Below are positions 1 through 8,444 of a DNA stretch of 64,000 nt, one piece after another. The notes under the pieces were generated by a model. The model was given only the letters and a program-made list of their open reading frames with translations. It made no database searches and was not told where the DNA came from. Origin of the DNA: Anaerolineae bacterium (GTDB taxonomy: Bacteria; Chloroflexota; Anaerolineae; Anaerolineales; Anaerolineaceae); contig JABUFD010000001.1 in assembly GCA_013314735.1 (NCBI GenBank), positions 1,054,001 to 1,118,000 of the forward strand, read 5' to 3'. Every line of letters starts with the position of its first letter. Position 1 is the stretch's first letter. The position numbers were made by a program, and so were the translations under genes.

Positions 1-611
1 GTATTAATTGTGAGCGTTGCCTCACTATCTGTCCGGGCTTGGCGATCACAATTCTTGACCCAAACCATGAAAAAGGATATGCGATTGTCAGCATCCCATT
101 TGAGATGAACCTCGATGAGATCAATCAGTCAACCATCGTGGTTGATGAATGTGGCACCCCATTAATGGAAGCTGAGGTGATTTCCAAAAAGGCCCCCCTT
201 CGTCATGACCATACAGCAACAATAAAAGTCAAAGTGCCTCCCGAAATTGCAGATAAGGTCGCAGGCATTCAAGTTCAACAACAGGCAACACGCAAGGATA
301 TAATTCCTGAAGCCGGGGCACTGCCTAATGAAACCATCATTTGCCGATGTGAGCGTGTCAGTGCCGGAGAAATTCGGTCACTCATCAAAAGAGGCATACG
401 CGATATCAATGAAATCAAAGCGATCACGCGAGCCGGAATGGGAGCGTGTGGATCGAAAACTTGCCATAACTTGATATTGCGGCTGTTCCGCGAAGAGGGT
501 ATTCCGCCGTCGTCAATCCAACCGAATACCGATCGCCCACTGTTTTATGAAATTGAGTTGGGTATCCTCGCCGCCACAGGCAAGAGTAAGGGATCAACCA
601 CTCATGAGTAA
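1..611 (+). CDS. Iron-sulfur subunit of an FAD-dependent dehydrogenase, 3' part
   Basis: The gene is cut by the window edge; the reading frame is open from base 3, so the true start lies upstream. The first visible residues carry a ferredoxin-type CxxCxxxCP half motif for a [4Fe-4S] cluster. A beta-rich stretch of about 75 residues follows. Residues CRCERV and later MGACGSKTC match the BFD-like [2Fe-2S] domain found in HcnB, opine oxidase and the heteromeric proline or sarcosine dehydrogenase families. It overlaps the next gene, a DAO-type flavoprotein, by eight bases, so the two are probably subunits of one amino- or imino-acid dehydrogenase. The pairing is inference; the substrate cannot be read from the sequence. 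Confidence 0.72.
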   Translation, partial: INCERCLTICPGLAITILDPNHEKGYAIVSIPFEMNLDEINQSTIVVDECGTPLMEAEVISKKAPLRHDHTATIKVKVPPEIADKVAGIQVQQQATRKDIIPEAGALPNETIICRCERVSAGEIRSLIKRGIRDINEIKAITRAGMGACGSKTCHNLILRLFREEGIPPSSIQPNTDRPLFYEIELGILAATGKSKGSTTHE

Positions 612-1758
612 CATCTATGACGTCATCATCATCGGTGCGGGTTCTGTCGGTATTCCGATTGCAATGGAATTGGCGTACAGTAATAAAAAGATTTTAGTAT
701 TGGACCGGGAAGCAAGTCCGGGGCAGGGCTCGAATAAGAGTGCGATCGGTGGCATACGTGCCACGCATACAGACCCTGGAAAAATTTTTTTATCACAGGA
801 AAGCCTGGAGATTTTCTCGACCTGGCAGCAAAAAAATGGTGATGACATCGAGTGGTATAGGGGCGGTTATACATTCCTTGCGTACACCGAAGCGATCAAA
901 CAAACTCTTTTGGCAACACTGGATATCCAGAAAAAAAGCGGGGCTCGTATTGACTGGCTGGAAGCAGACTCTTTGAGAGAACGAATTCCATGTTTAAACG
1001 ACCAGCAATTGCTTGGTGGGACCTGGTCGCCTGATGATGGAAGCGCGTCTCCGCTTCGGGCATCTCTCGCTTTCTACCGAAAGGCTTGTGAAGCTGGTGC
1101 CATTTTCCACTTTCATGAACCGGTTATTGCCATCGAACACAAGGGCGGACATGTCACAGGTGTTGTTACAGAAAAAACCAGGTATCACTGCAACTATTTG
1201 GTCAATTGCGCAGGAGCATGGTCCAACCAGATTGCCTCGTTAACCAACTCGGAGCTGCCAGTTCGTCCCAATGCCCACGAAGCCGGCGTTACTGAACCTA
1301 TTGCACATTTCATTGACCCCATGATTGTCGATATGCGTGGTTTTGCAGACACCGCCAATTTTTATTTCTACCAGCACAAAACTGGCCAGATCATATTTTG
1401 CACCACACCCTCAGATGATGTCTGGGGGTATGACACCCACGAAACATCTACTTTTCTCCCGGTCGCGGCACAAAGACTTTTATCCATTTTGCCCAGCTTA
1501 GATTCAGTGAAAGTAAGGCGAACCTGGCGCGGCTTATACCCAATGACGCCAGATGGTCTGCCTTTAATTGGCTGGGACCGTCAGGTGGAAGGGCTTTTCA
1601 TCGCTGCTGGGATGTGCGGGCAGGGATTCATGCTTGGGCCAGGTGTCGGCCGCCTGGTCTCCCGAATTTTGGATGGCAAAACCACCCCGACCGACCAGTT
1701 TATCTTGGATTCCCATTCTCCTTACCGTGACTTCTCCACAACTGAAACATTGAAGTAA
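604..1758 (+). CDS. DAO-family FAD-dependent oxidoreductase (amino/imino acid dehydrogenase type)
   Basis: A 384-residue flavoprotein. The N-terminus IIIGAGSVGIPIAMEL is a Rossmann FAD-binding motif; the C-terminal GMCGQGFMLGPGVG is the second flavin contact typical of glycine oxidase, sarcosine oxidase beta and D-amino acid dehydrogenases. The ATG at 604 overlaps the stop of the preceding iron-sulfur subunit (ATGAGTAA), which points to translational coupling and settles the start; an open frame continues upstream but lies inside that gene. Such dehydrogenases oxidise secondary amines or amino acids and pass electrons to the iron-sulfur subunit. The substrate could be proline, hydroxyproline, sarcosine or a D-amino acid. 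A strong hairpin with a T tract follows the stop. Confidence 0.8.
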   Translation: MSNIYDVIIIGAGSVGIPIAMELAYSNKKILVLDREASPGQGSNKSAIGGIRATHTDPGKIFLSQESLEIFSTWQQKNGDDIEWYRGGYTFLAYTEAIKQTLLATLDIQKKSGARIDWLEADSLRERIPCLNDQQLLGGTWSPDDGSASPLRASLAFYRKACEAGAIFHFHEPVIAIEHKGGHVTGVVTEKTRYHCNYLVNCAGAWSNQIASLTNSELPVRPNAHEAGVTEPIAHFIDPMIVDMRGFADTANFYFYQHKTGQIIFCTTPSDDVWGYDTHETSTFLPVAAQRLLSILPSLDSVKVRRTWRGLYPMTPDGLPLIGWDRQVEGLFIAAGMCGQGFMLGPGVGRLVSRILDGKTTPTDQFILDSHSPYRDFSTTETLK

Positions 1759-1764
1759 GTAGAA

Positions 1765-1810
1765 CATAATCCAGCAGGAACTCGCCTGCTGGATTATGCA
1801 TCTTTTTTTT
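1765..1810 (+). terminator. Rho-independent terminator after the DAO oxidoreductase
   Basis: A 14-bp perfect stem (1765-1778 with 1785-1798), six-base loop, followed by a run of eight T at 1803-1810. It lies between convergent genes and may act in both directions. Confidence 0.85.
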
Positions 1811-1822
1811 GGTACCTAAAAA

Positions 1823-2797
1823 TTAATCAAGAATACGCTGCAGTTCGAACAAGCTTAAGTCCAAAGGTTTCTTTGTAGTAACGACTTCGCCAATCGGTGT
1901 GGTGGCGATCTCACTTTTGATCATGCCAACCAGGACACCATATTCACCGCGCGCTAAAGCAGCTGTTGCGCCTGCACCCAAACGGCTCGCAAGGGTGCGA
2001 TCGTACGCGGTTGGTCTCCCTCCCCGTTGAATGTGCCCAAGAATTGATGCTCGCAAAGAAAATCCGAGCCTTTCCTCATGTTTTGAGAAATATTCAACCA
2101 GGGCTTCCGCGTTATACTTTGCCCCCTCAGCCACAACAATGATGGCGTGTGCTTTCCCTTTATCATAAGCATCTGAAATTTCCTGGGCAACTTCCTCGGG
2201 GTCAAAATCCACTTCAGGAATTAGCACCCGCTCAGCCCCGCCAGCAATGGCAGCCATCAAAGCCAGGTAACCACAGTCACGCCCCATGACTTCAATTAGA
2301 AACGCGCGCTGATGGGAGGAGGCAGTCGTTTTTAACCGATCAATTGCTTCCAATGCGATATTGAGCGCAGTATCTACACCAATCGTAATATCGGAACCAT
2401 ACAGGTCATTGTCGATGGTCGAAGCCACGCCTACCACCGGGAAACCGAGTTCATGTAATTTCGCAGTCCCGGTCTGAGATCCATTGCCGCCAATGACGAC
2501 CAATGCATCAATTCCAGCCCTGTTCAAATTACGGATAGCTTTCCGTTGGCCATCAGGGGTTTTAAATTCCAGACACCTGGCGCTGCCGAGCATTGTCCCC
2601 CCCTGCTGGAGTATGCCTCCCACATCTCTTGCGCCTAATGCGGAAAAATTTTCTGACAGCAATCCCTGGTAACCGTTTCGCACACCTACCATTTCCCATC
2701 CATGGTTGATTCCCGTCCGTACCACAGACCTGATTGCAGCATTCATTCCTGGTGCATCGCCACCACTTGTTAATACGCCAACTTTTTTAAGAGACAT
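1823..2797 (-). CDS. pfkA: 6-phosphofructokinase (PfkA family)
   Basis: 324 residues, the normal length of bacterial PfkA. It phosphorylates fructose 6-phosphate in glycolysis. Seen: TSGGDAPGMNA nucleotide loop at the N-terminus, the catalytic TIDND motif near residue 130, and MGRDCGYLA. Gly106, equivalent to E. coli Gly104, favours ATP over pyrophosphate. The usual GGDGS is GGNGS, so the Asp equivalent to E. coli Asp103 is Asn105; the position before TIDND is Ser, neither the Gly of classical ATP enzymes nor the Lys of PPi enzymes. The phosphoryl donor is therefore not certain. AAGGAG precedes the ATG. It is transcribed alone and converges on the upstream oxidoreductase. Confidence 0.93.
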   Translation of the reverse strand: MSLKKVGVLTSGGDAPGMNAAIRSVVRTGINHGWEMVGVRNGYQGLLSENFSALGARDVGGILQQGGTMLGSARCLEFKTPDGQRKAIRNLNRAGIDALVVIGGNGSQTGTAKLHELGFPVVGVASTIDNDLYGSDITIGVDTALNIALEAIDRLKTTASSHQRAFLIEVMGRDCGYLALMAAIAGGAERVLIPEVDFDPEEVAQEISDAYDKGKAHAIIVVAEGAKYNAEALVEYFSKHEERLGFSLRASILGHIQRGGRPTAYDRTLASRLGAGATAALARGEYGVLVGMIKSEIATTPIGEVVTTKKPLDLSLFELQRILD

Positions 2798-2903
2798 TGG
2801 TTCTCCTTTGGATATTTCGATTTATATCAATTTTATTTTCATATGGTAGATTTTGCAATCAGAAACAGCGTGTTTATCGAACAACCTGTTCTCACCCATC
2901 CAG

Positions 2904-4412
2904 TCAATAGGCATAACCATCATCCAGTTCATCAGGATGGCGCTCCTCTAGTGTCCTGGCATGTTCACTACGACCGGTATTTTCCAGGTGAACGATGTAA
3001 TCGGACAGCCTGCCTCTGGTGTGGTACGGTCCCCCCTCCAGTAAAACAGTAACCATCGGATCAATATCAGAATTTGCTGTCATCATCTGTTGATGTTGCC
3101 ACTCTGCCAGGTATCCCATCGCCAGATTAACTAGGTCTGGACGTGTCGCCGCAAGGTTCTGTTCCTCATGCGGGTCAACTGTCAAGTTGAACAGCATAAC
3201 CTTTCCAAAATCTTTATGCCCATCATGATAGGTTCGCAGACAGATATAACTCTTGCCTTCATAATTGAATCGAATACCCCGCTGACAGGCCCAGGCAGCC
3301 TGGCTGGTCACAAGGTATTCCCTACCGGCATCCGCCTGCCTTGAAAACGCACCGGCAAACGATTCGCCATCCCAATTGCCCGGTACCGTCCCACCCGCAA
3401 GCTCGATCAAAGTGGCAGCCCAGTCAAAGTGATGATGTAAAGCTCGGTCCACCCGCCCAGCATTCTTCCGATCACCCGGCATGGAGATAATCAGAGGGAC
3501 ACGGCAGATGATATCATCCGCCGACTGGTGATCGCCCCACACATTCAGTTCACCCTGGCATTCGCCATGGTCCGATGTGACGATAATGGCAGTATCATCC
3601 AGAACGCCTTTTTCGCGCAATGCATCCAACAATATACCGACATGCTTGTCCGCATACCAGATACCGGTATCATACCCATCAACCCACCGCTTGACTTCAT
3701 CCATGCTATCCAGGCTTTCCATCGAAACACGAGGGTACCGGGCAGCATTGGCTTTCGCGGACGGAGAAGGATAATCATGCAATTCCCGCGCACTATGCGG
3801 TCCATATCCTTGATAGCACTTTGCCCGTAGTTCTTCGCTGAACCAGGGGTCCAACGGTTCATTTTCAAAGGGGTTCCCGTATTGCATCGGTACCCGATAA
3901 GGCGTATGCGGATCCCAATAATTGACGTGCAAAAGCCACTGATCTTCTTCGGCATGCTGCTCAAGCCAGTTGAGTGCATGAGGAGTTACCTCATCAGCGA
4001 TTTCCAAACCGCCTTTACCGTTATTAAACACTTCATTCCAACCGGCGTACCACCACCATGCCGAATGCCGCTCGCCAAAAGAGCTCACCGTTGCTGTATG
4101 GTAGCCAGCTTTACGCAGGGCGGCAATCAAACTGGTTGCATCATACTGATCCCGAAAACCACGATGGTGGCCTTGCACATGTGGATCAGCTGCCGTTCCT
4201 CCATGACCCACAACGCCAGTATGAAAACCAGTCCTTCCACTCCAAAGCGCGCTGCGCGATGGCAGGCAAGGAGCATCGGTGATATAGTTGTTCTCAAATC
4301 TGACCCCTCTCGAAGCAATCCAGTCAATATTCGGGCTGGTATTCCGATGGTATCCATAACAACCCAGGTGATCCGGACGGGTTGTGTCAATATCAATAAA
4401 CAAGATTCGCAT
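2904..4412 (-). CDS. Sulfatase, Cys-type, no signal peptide
   Basis: 502 residues of the alkaline-phosphatase/sulfatase superfamily. DIDTTRPDHLGCYG supplies the first metal-binding aspartates; Cys49 in CLPSR is the position converted to formylglycine; VTSDHGE and GDH further on fit the remaining metal ligands. There is no signal peptide, so it should act in the cytoplasm on an imported sulfated compound, which would need either an anaerobic or an oxygen-dependent maturase; none is in the window. GGAGG stands before the ATG. It is divergent from the URO-D/OYE cluster and may be controlled with it. Phosphonate hydrolase or phosphodiesterase activity is an alternative in this superfamily. Confidence 0.85.
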   Translation of the reverse strand: MRILFIDIDTTRPDHLGCYGYHRNTSPNIDWIASRGVRFENNYITDAPCLPSRSALWSGRTGFHTGVVGHGGTAADPHVQGHHRGFRDQYDATSLIAALRKAGYHTATVSSFGERHSAWWWYAGWNEVFNNGKGGLEIADEVTPHALNWLEQHAEEDQWLLHVNYWDPHTPYRVPMQYGNPFENEPLDPWFSEELRAKCYQGYGPHSARELHDYPSPSAKANAARYPRVSMESLDSMDEVKRWVDGYDTGIWYADKHVGILLDALREKGVLDDTAIIVTSDHGECQGELNVWGDHQSADDIICRVPLIISMPGDRKNAGRVDRALHHHFDWAATLIELAGGTVPGNWDGESFAGAFSRQADAGREYLVTSQAAWACQRGIRFNYEGKSYICLRTYHDGHKDFGKVMLFNLTVDPHEEQNLAATRPDLVNLAMGYLAEWQHQQMMTANSDIDPMVTVLLEGGPYHTRGRLSDYIVHLENTGRSEHARTLEERHPDELDDGYAY

Positions 4413-4515
4413 AATTCCTCCTCCAGGTCAGTTTTACCTTTTCATTATACGAGATAAACCTGAAGGTACAGAGTGGTAAAATGATTTCAGCAGAAATAAA
4501 AAAGTAGGAGATGAG

Positions 4516-5580
4516 ATGAAAGAAACAATGACATCACTGGAGCGCTGGCTCGCTGTGCTAAACCATCAAATACCTGATCGCATCCCCCTCGATTATTGGG
4601 GCACCCCTGAGGTGACGAAAAAAATTATGAGCCACCTCGAATGCCAGTCAATGAATGAGGTAGCGCAAAAATTACATCTTGATTTACCATTCAGCCCTTC
4701 GCCTCGTTATATTGGCCCTGCCCTGCCTCCAAACACAGACGTCTTTGGTATCGAATACATGCCCATTCAATATGGCTCCGGGCAATACGATGAAGCACGC
4801 AACGCGCCTCTGGCTGGTTATCATTCCATAAAAGAGATTGAGGAGTACTACACGTGGCCTCAGTCTGATTGGTGGGATTTCTCCACCATTACAGACCAAA
4901 TTCGAGGACACGAAACATCACCCATCCGCGCCGGCGGTTCTGAACCCCTGCTCACGTATAAACAATTGCGTGGCGAAGCCCAGGCCATGATTGATTTTGT
5001 GGAAAATCCTGATCTTGTTCAGTATTGTTTGGAAAAATTATTTGCCCTTGCATACCAAAACACACTTCGCATCTATGAAAATATTCCAGCCCCCTTATCA
5101 CCGACAATCACCTATGTTGCTGAAGATATGGGAGCGCAAAAAAACCTGATGTATTCGCCGAAACACATCCGCCAATTTCTTTTCCCGGGTATGAAGAAGA
5201 TGATTGACCTGGCACATGGCGCTGGTGCAAAGGTTTTCCATCATAACGACGGTAATATCATCCGAATTTTGCCAGAGTTGATTGATCTCGGGATTGATCT
5301 GTTGAATCCGATACAATGGCGTGCAGATGGAATGGATCGGGCCTCCTTGAAATTAGCGTTTGGCAGCAGGATCACCCTCCACGGGGCGGTAGACAACCAG
5401 TACACCTTGCCATTTGGCTCCAGGCAGGATGTCAGGAATGAGGTGATTGAGAACATCCAGATTTTGGGTAATAATGGCGGGTACATCCTGGCGCCATGCC
5501 ACAACATCCAACCCAATACGCCTTTTGAAAATATCCTGGAAATGTATGAAACAGCGTATGAATATGGTTTCTATTCATAA
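4516..5580 (+). CDS. URO-D superfamily protein (MtaA/CmuA-like methyltransferase type)
   Basis: 354 residues with the uroporphyrinogen decarboxylase fold. FHHNDGN near residue 240 and APCHNIQPNTP near 330 resemble the zinc-ligand region of methylcobamide:thiol methyltransferases and of many unassigned URO-D relatives in anaerobes. No other haem biosynthesis gene is nearby, so true uroporphyrinogen decarboxylase is unlikely. AGGAG at 4506-4510 suits the ATG at 4516. It heads a likely operon with a flavin oxidoreductase and a SAM methyltransferase. A role in methyl or carbon-oxygen bond chemistry is plausible but not shown. No corrinoid protein gene is visible. Confidence 0.7.
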   Translation: MKETMTSLERWLAVLNHQIPDRIPLDYWGTPEVTKKIMSHLECQSMNEVAQKLHLDLPFSPSPRYIGPALPPNTDVFGIEYMPIQYGSGQYDEARNAPLAGYHSIKEIEEYYTWPQSDWWDFSTITDQIRGHETSPIRAGGSEPLLTYKQLRGEAQAMIDFVENPDLVQYCLEKLFALAYQNTLRIYENIPAPLSPTITYVAEDMGAQKNLMYSPKHIRQFLFPGMKKMIDLAHGAGAKVFHHNDGNIIRILPELIDLGIDLLNPIQWRADGMDRASLKLAFGSRITLHGAVDNQYTLPFGSRQDVRNEVIENIQILGNNGGYILAPCHNIQPNTPFENILEMYETAYEYGFYS

Positions 5581-5697
5581 ACACACTCGACACAACCATC
5601 TGTTGCGGATGGGTTATTGGGGTTTCCATAATCGCCATCAGAAAAAAGGATACCGCACCCAGTAAGGGGTATCGACCAAACACCACAAGGCAGGCTC

Positions 5698-7143
5698 ATG
5701 TTACCAATCGCAAAACTGAAGAACAAGGAACAATTTCTCGAATATACAAATTCCATAGGAATTGACCTTCCATTGAACGACAAGAATTCCGAAAGCCCAA
5801 ACCCGTTTTTAACACCGATTCAAACACGATCAGGACTAACCATTGGCAACCGGTTTTGTATCCATCCCATGGAAGGATGGGATGGGATGCCGGACGGGAA
5901 TCCAACAGAACATACGATCCGCCGTTGGAAGAATTTTGGACTCAGTGGGGCCAAGCTTATTTGGGGAGGTGAAGCAGTCGCGGTTTGCCATCAAGGCCGG
6001 GCAAACCCAAACCAGCTTATCCTGAACAATTCAACAAAAAAAGGAATTGAGCAACTCCGTCTTTCACTCATCGAAGCACACCTCAATGCGGGTCACCAGG
6101 CTGATGGTCTGGTGATCGGCCTTCAGCTGACCCATTCGGGCAGGTTCTCCAAGCCTGATAGTAAATCACAACTTCAGCCTGTTATTGCCTATCATCATTC
6201 ATATTTGGATGACAAATTCCACGTCTCACCGGATACCCCAATCATCACTGATACAGAACTGGATGATCTCGTTCAGACCTACGCAACAGCAGCAAGGATT
6301 GCACAAAAGATCGGTTTTGACTTTGTTGATATTAAACATTGTCATGGATATTTGCTCCATGAACTGCTGTCCGCATACAACCGGCCAGGCAGATACGGTG
6401 GCAGCTTTGAGAATCGGACTCGTTTTCTACGTGAAGTGGTGTCAGCGATTCGTACAGAAGCACCGGGACTCGATATTGGGGTTCGCCTTTCCATGTTCGA
6501 TCTCGTGGCTTTTGTGCCAGACCTCCAAACGGGTATCGGAATCCCCGTCATGAGAGATGGGTATCCCAGGCCATTTGGAGCTTCATCGCACAATTCACTA
6601 TCAATCGACCTCGACGAACCAAAACTGTTTCTGAGTCTGTGTTCACAACTGGATATTCAGCTCATCAACTTGACTGCCGGGAGTCCATATTACAACCCGC
6701 ACATTCAACGCCCGGCGATGTTCCCGCCAAGTGATGGTTATCGTCCTCCTGAAGACCCGTTGGTTGGCGTATCCCGGCAGATCTCTGCGGCTGCCGAATT
6801 GAAAGCATGTTTTCCTGAGTTGATTATGGTTGGTAGTGCTTACACCTATCTGCAGGAATGGCTTCCTGCTGTAGCCAGAGCTGTTATCACCAGCGGAAAA
6901 ATTGATATAATCGGAATCGGAAGAATGGTATTATCATATCCCAACTTCCCATCGGATGTTATGCACGATGTGCCGATTAACAAAAAACAAATTTGCAGAA
7001 CATTCAGTGATTGCACAACTGCTCCGCGTTGTGGTTTAATTTCTGGATGTTATCCCCTGGATCATTATTACAAAACTCTCCAGGAAGCCAAAGAATTAAT
7101 AAATCAAAAATTGCTAATGCAAAAGGATAAAAACAACAAGTAG
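5698..7143 (+). CDS. Old Yellow Enzyme-like NADH:flavin oxidoreductase
   Basis: 481 residues with a TIM-barrel FMN domain. HCHGYLLHELLSAYNR followed by YGGSFENRTRF is the diagnostic active-site and flavin-binding signature of the OYE family. A cysteine-rich tail, residues about 437-456, has four cysteines at C-x5-C-x5-C-x5-C, unlike the spacing of the iron-sulfur loop in 2,4-dienoyl-CoA reductases, and the second FAD/NADH domain of those enzymes is absent. It would reduce an activated alkene or similar substrate with an external electron donor. It lies 117 bases after the URO-D-like gene and 13 bases before a methyltransferase. Confidence 0.83.
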   Translation: MLPIAKLKNKEQFLEYTNSIGIDLPLNDKNSESPNPFLTPIQTRSGLTIGNRFCIHPMEGWDGMPDGNPTEHTIRRWKNFGLSGAKLIWGGEAVAVCHQGRANPNQLILNNSTKKGIEQLRLSLIEAHLNAGHQADGLVIGLQLTHSGRFSKPDSKSQLQPVIAYHHSYLDDKFHVSPDTPIITDTELDDLVQTYATAARIAQKIGFDFVDIKHCHGYLLHELLSAYNRPGRYGGSFENRTRFLREVVSAIRTEAPGLDIGVRLSMFDLVAFVPDLQTGIGIPVMRDGYPRPFGASSHNSLSIDLDEPKLFLSLCSQLDIQLINLTAGSPYYNPHIQRPAMFPPSDGYRPPEDPLVGVSRQISAAAELKACFPELIMVGSAYTYLQEWLPAVARAVITSGKIDIIGIGRMVLSYPNFPSDVMHDVPINKKQICRTFSDCTTAPRCGLISGCYPLDHYYKTLQEAKELINQKLLMQKDKNNK

Positions 7144-7156
7144 ATAAAGGTGCTCG

Positions 7157-7960
7157 ATGAAATTTAACTATAAAGAAACTACTAACGATCTTCAAACCCG
7201 CATAGACATCCACACCCAATATGGCAAGCGGAATATCGATGAATGGATGTTGGAAGTATTGCCACTTTCGCAGGGCATGAAAATCCTGGATGTAGGATGT
7301 GGGTCCGGAAAGCAATGTTTTTTGTTTTTTGATCATCTCGACGGTGAGTGTGAAATTGTTGGGGGTGATGTTTCGGTCGAGTTATTGCAGGATGCAGTCG
7401 AAGTTGCCAATGAAAAAGAAGCAAATATCCAGTTTCTGCCTGTGAACTTTAATGAAAGGTTTCCCTTTGAGGATAATAGCTTTGATCTGGTAACTTGCTG
7501 TTTCGCCATTTATTATGCTGAAGACATGCCTTTTACCATCGGTGAAATGCATCGGGTATTAAAACCTGGGGGAAGGTTATTTTTATCTGGGCCATTGCCG
7601 ACAAATAAGCAGGTTTTTTACGAGATCATAACGGAAGCTACCGGAAAAACAATCCCCCCCATGCCCGGAAGCTCCCGCTTTTCAACCGAGATTATGCAGA
7701 CAGTGGAATCAATATTTTCGGAGGCTGAAATGCTCAACTTTGAAAACCCATTGGTATTTGACGACAGCCCCGAACCTTTTCTTGACTACACAAAGGCGTC
7801 CATATCTGAAGATCGAAAATTGTGGAACACCCTGTTCGATGAAAAAGAAAATTTTAATGAAGTGATGGACAAAATTACCCGAATCGCCCAGGCCCGATTC
7901 GAACGGGATGGGAAATTGGTCATGACAAAAGTGGTCGGGGGCATTTACGGAAAGAAGTAA
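7157..7960 (+). CDS. Class I SAM-dependent methyltransferase
   Basis: 267 residues. ILDVGCGSGKQ is motif I for S-adenosylmethionine; GGDVS and the NSFDLVTCCFAIYY stretch are the following motifs, and LKPGGRLFLSGP the post-III motif of the UbiE/MenG-like group. The C-terminal 90 residues are variable and set specificity; nothing there identifies the acceptor. It follows the OYE-like gene by 13 bases and is probably cotranscribed with it and with the URO-D-like gene. A hairpin with weak T tract follows. Confidence 0.82.
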   Translation: MKFNYKETTNDLQTRIDIHTQYGKRNIDEWMLEVLPLSQGMKILDVGCGSGKQCFLFFDHLDGECEIVGGDVSVELLQDAVEVANEKEANIQFLPVNFNERFPFEDNSFDLVTCCFAIYYAEDMPFTIGEMHRVLKPGGRLFLSGPLPTNKQVFYEIITEATGKTIPPMPGSSRFSTEIMQTVESIFSEAEMLNFENPLVFDDSPEPFLDYTKASISEDRKLWNTLFDEKENFNEVMDKITRIAQARFERDGKLVMTKVVGGIYGKK

Positions 7961-8025
7961 GCATTTCACAAAAATTTATCACCCACAACAATCCATAACG
8001 GAACTGAAAATGGGCGATGTTAACA

Positions 8026-8062
8026 AAAATGACACACTGGATTTTAAGTGTGTCATTTTGTT
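8026..8062. terminator. Hairpin between convergent genes
   Basis: A 13-bp perfect stem (8026-8038 with 8047-8059) with an eight-base loop. A-rich on the left and T-rich on the right, so it can serve as a terminator for both the methyltransferase (+) and the 92-residue protein (-). Confidence 0.6.
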
Positions 8063-8086
8063 ATCACATCTGGATTGACCCGGAAA

Positions 8087-8365
8087 TTAGTAATCGTAAC
8101 CCAGGTCTTCATCGACTGGGCGAATACTGTTTGAAGCCACTGGATACCACAATATTCGATCTGGAACCATCCACCCATCAGTTAAGTAGACATTGGTGTT
8201 AAACTGAACAGCCACCAACTTGTTATCAACCTGAACAACCACGCCTTCCAACCAGTCACGAACGCGGTCTTTCTCCAGGTCATGGTCACAAAAAACCTCG
8301 ACGGGATCGCCTACTTGGTAATTCTGTTCGGGGTCGGGTGGGCGGATAAACGGTATCGATGCCAT
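8087..8365 (-). CDS. Hypothetical small acidic protein, 92 residues
   Basis: No family recognised. The protein is soluble and acidic, with no signal or membrane segment; the middle (GDPVEVFC to VAVQFNTNVYL) looks like a small beta barrel of the kind seen in SH3- or KOW-like folds, which is a guess from pattern only. GAGGAG precedes the ATG, and the frame is intact between the tyrS gene and a terminator hairpin, which supports a real gene. It may be the last gene of the tyrS transcript (gap 79 bases). Confidence 0.6.
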   Translation of the reverse strand: MASIPFIRPPDPEQNYQVGDPVEVFCDHDLEKDRVRDWLEGVVVQVDNKLVAVQFNTNVYLTDGWMVPDRILWYPVASNSIRPVDEDLGYDY

Positions 8366-8444
8366 ATATTTTTAAGCTCCTCAAAAACCAATCTGGTTTA
8401 TTTTAACACCAATCAAAAAAAACATCTGCAGACAGAGGGACCAA

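Noticed and set aside
3882-4457. A 191-codon open frame on the plus strand
   Set aside because: Antisense to the sulfatase gene, which has clear family motifs; no domain seen in the antisense frame.
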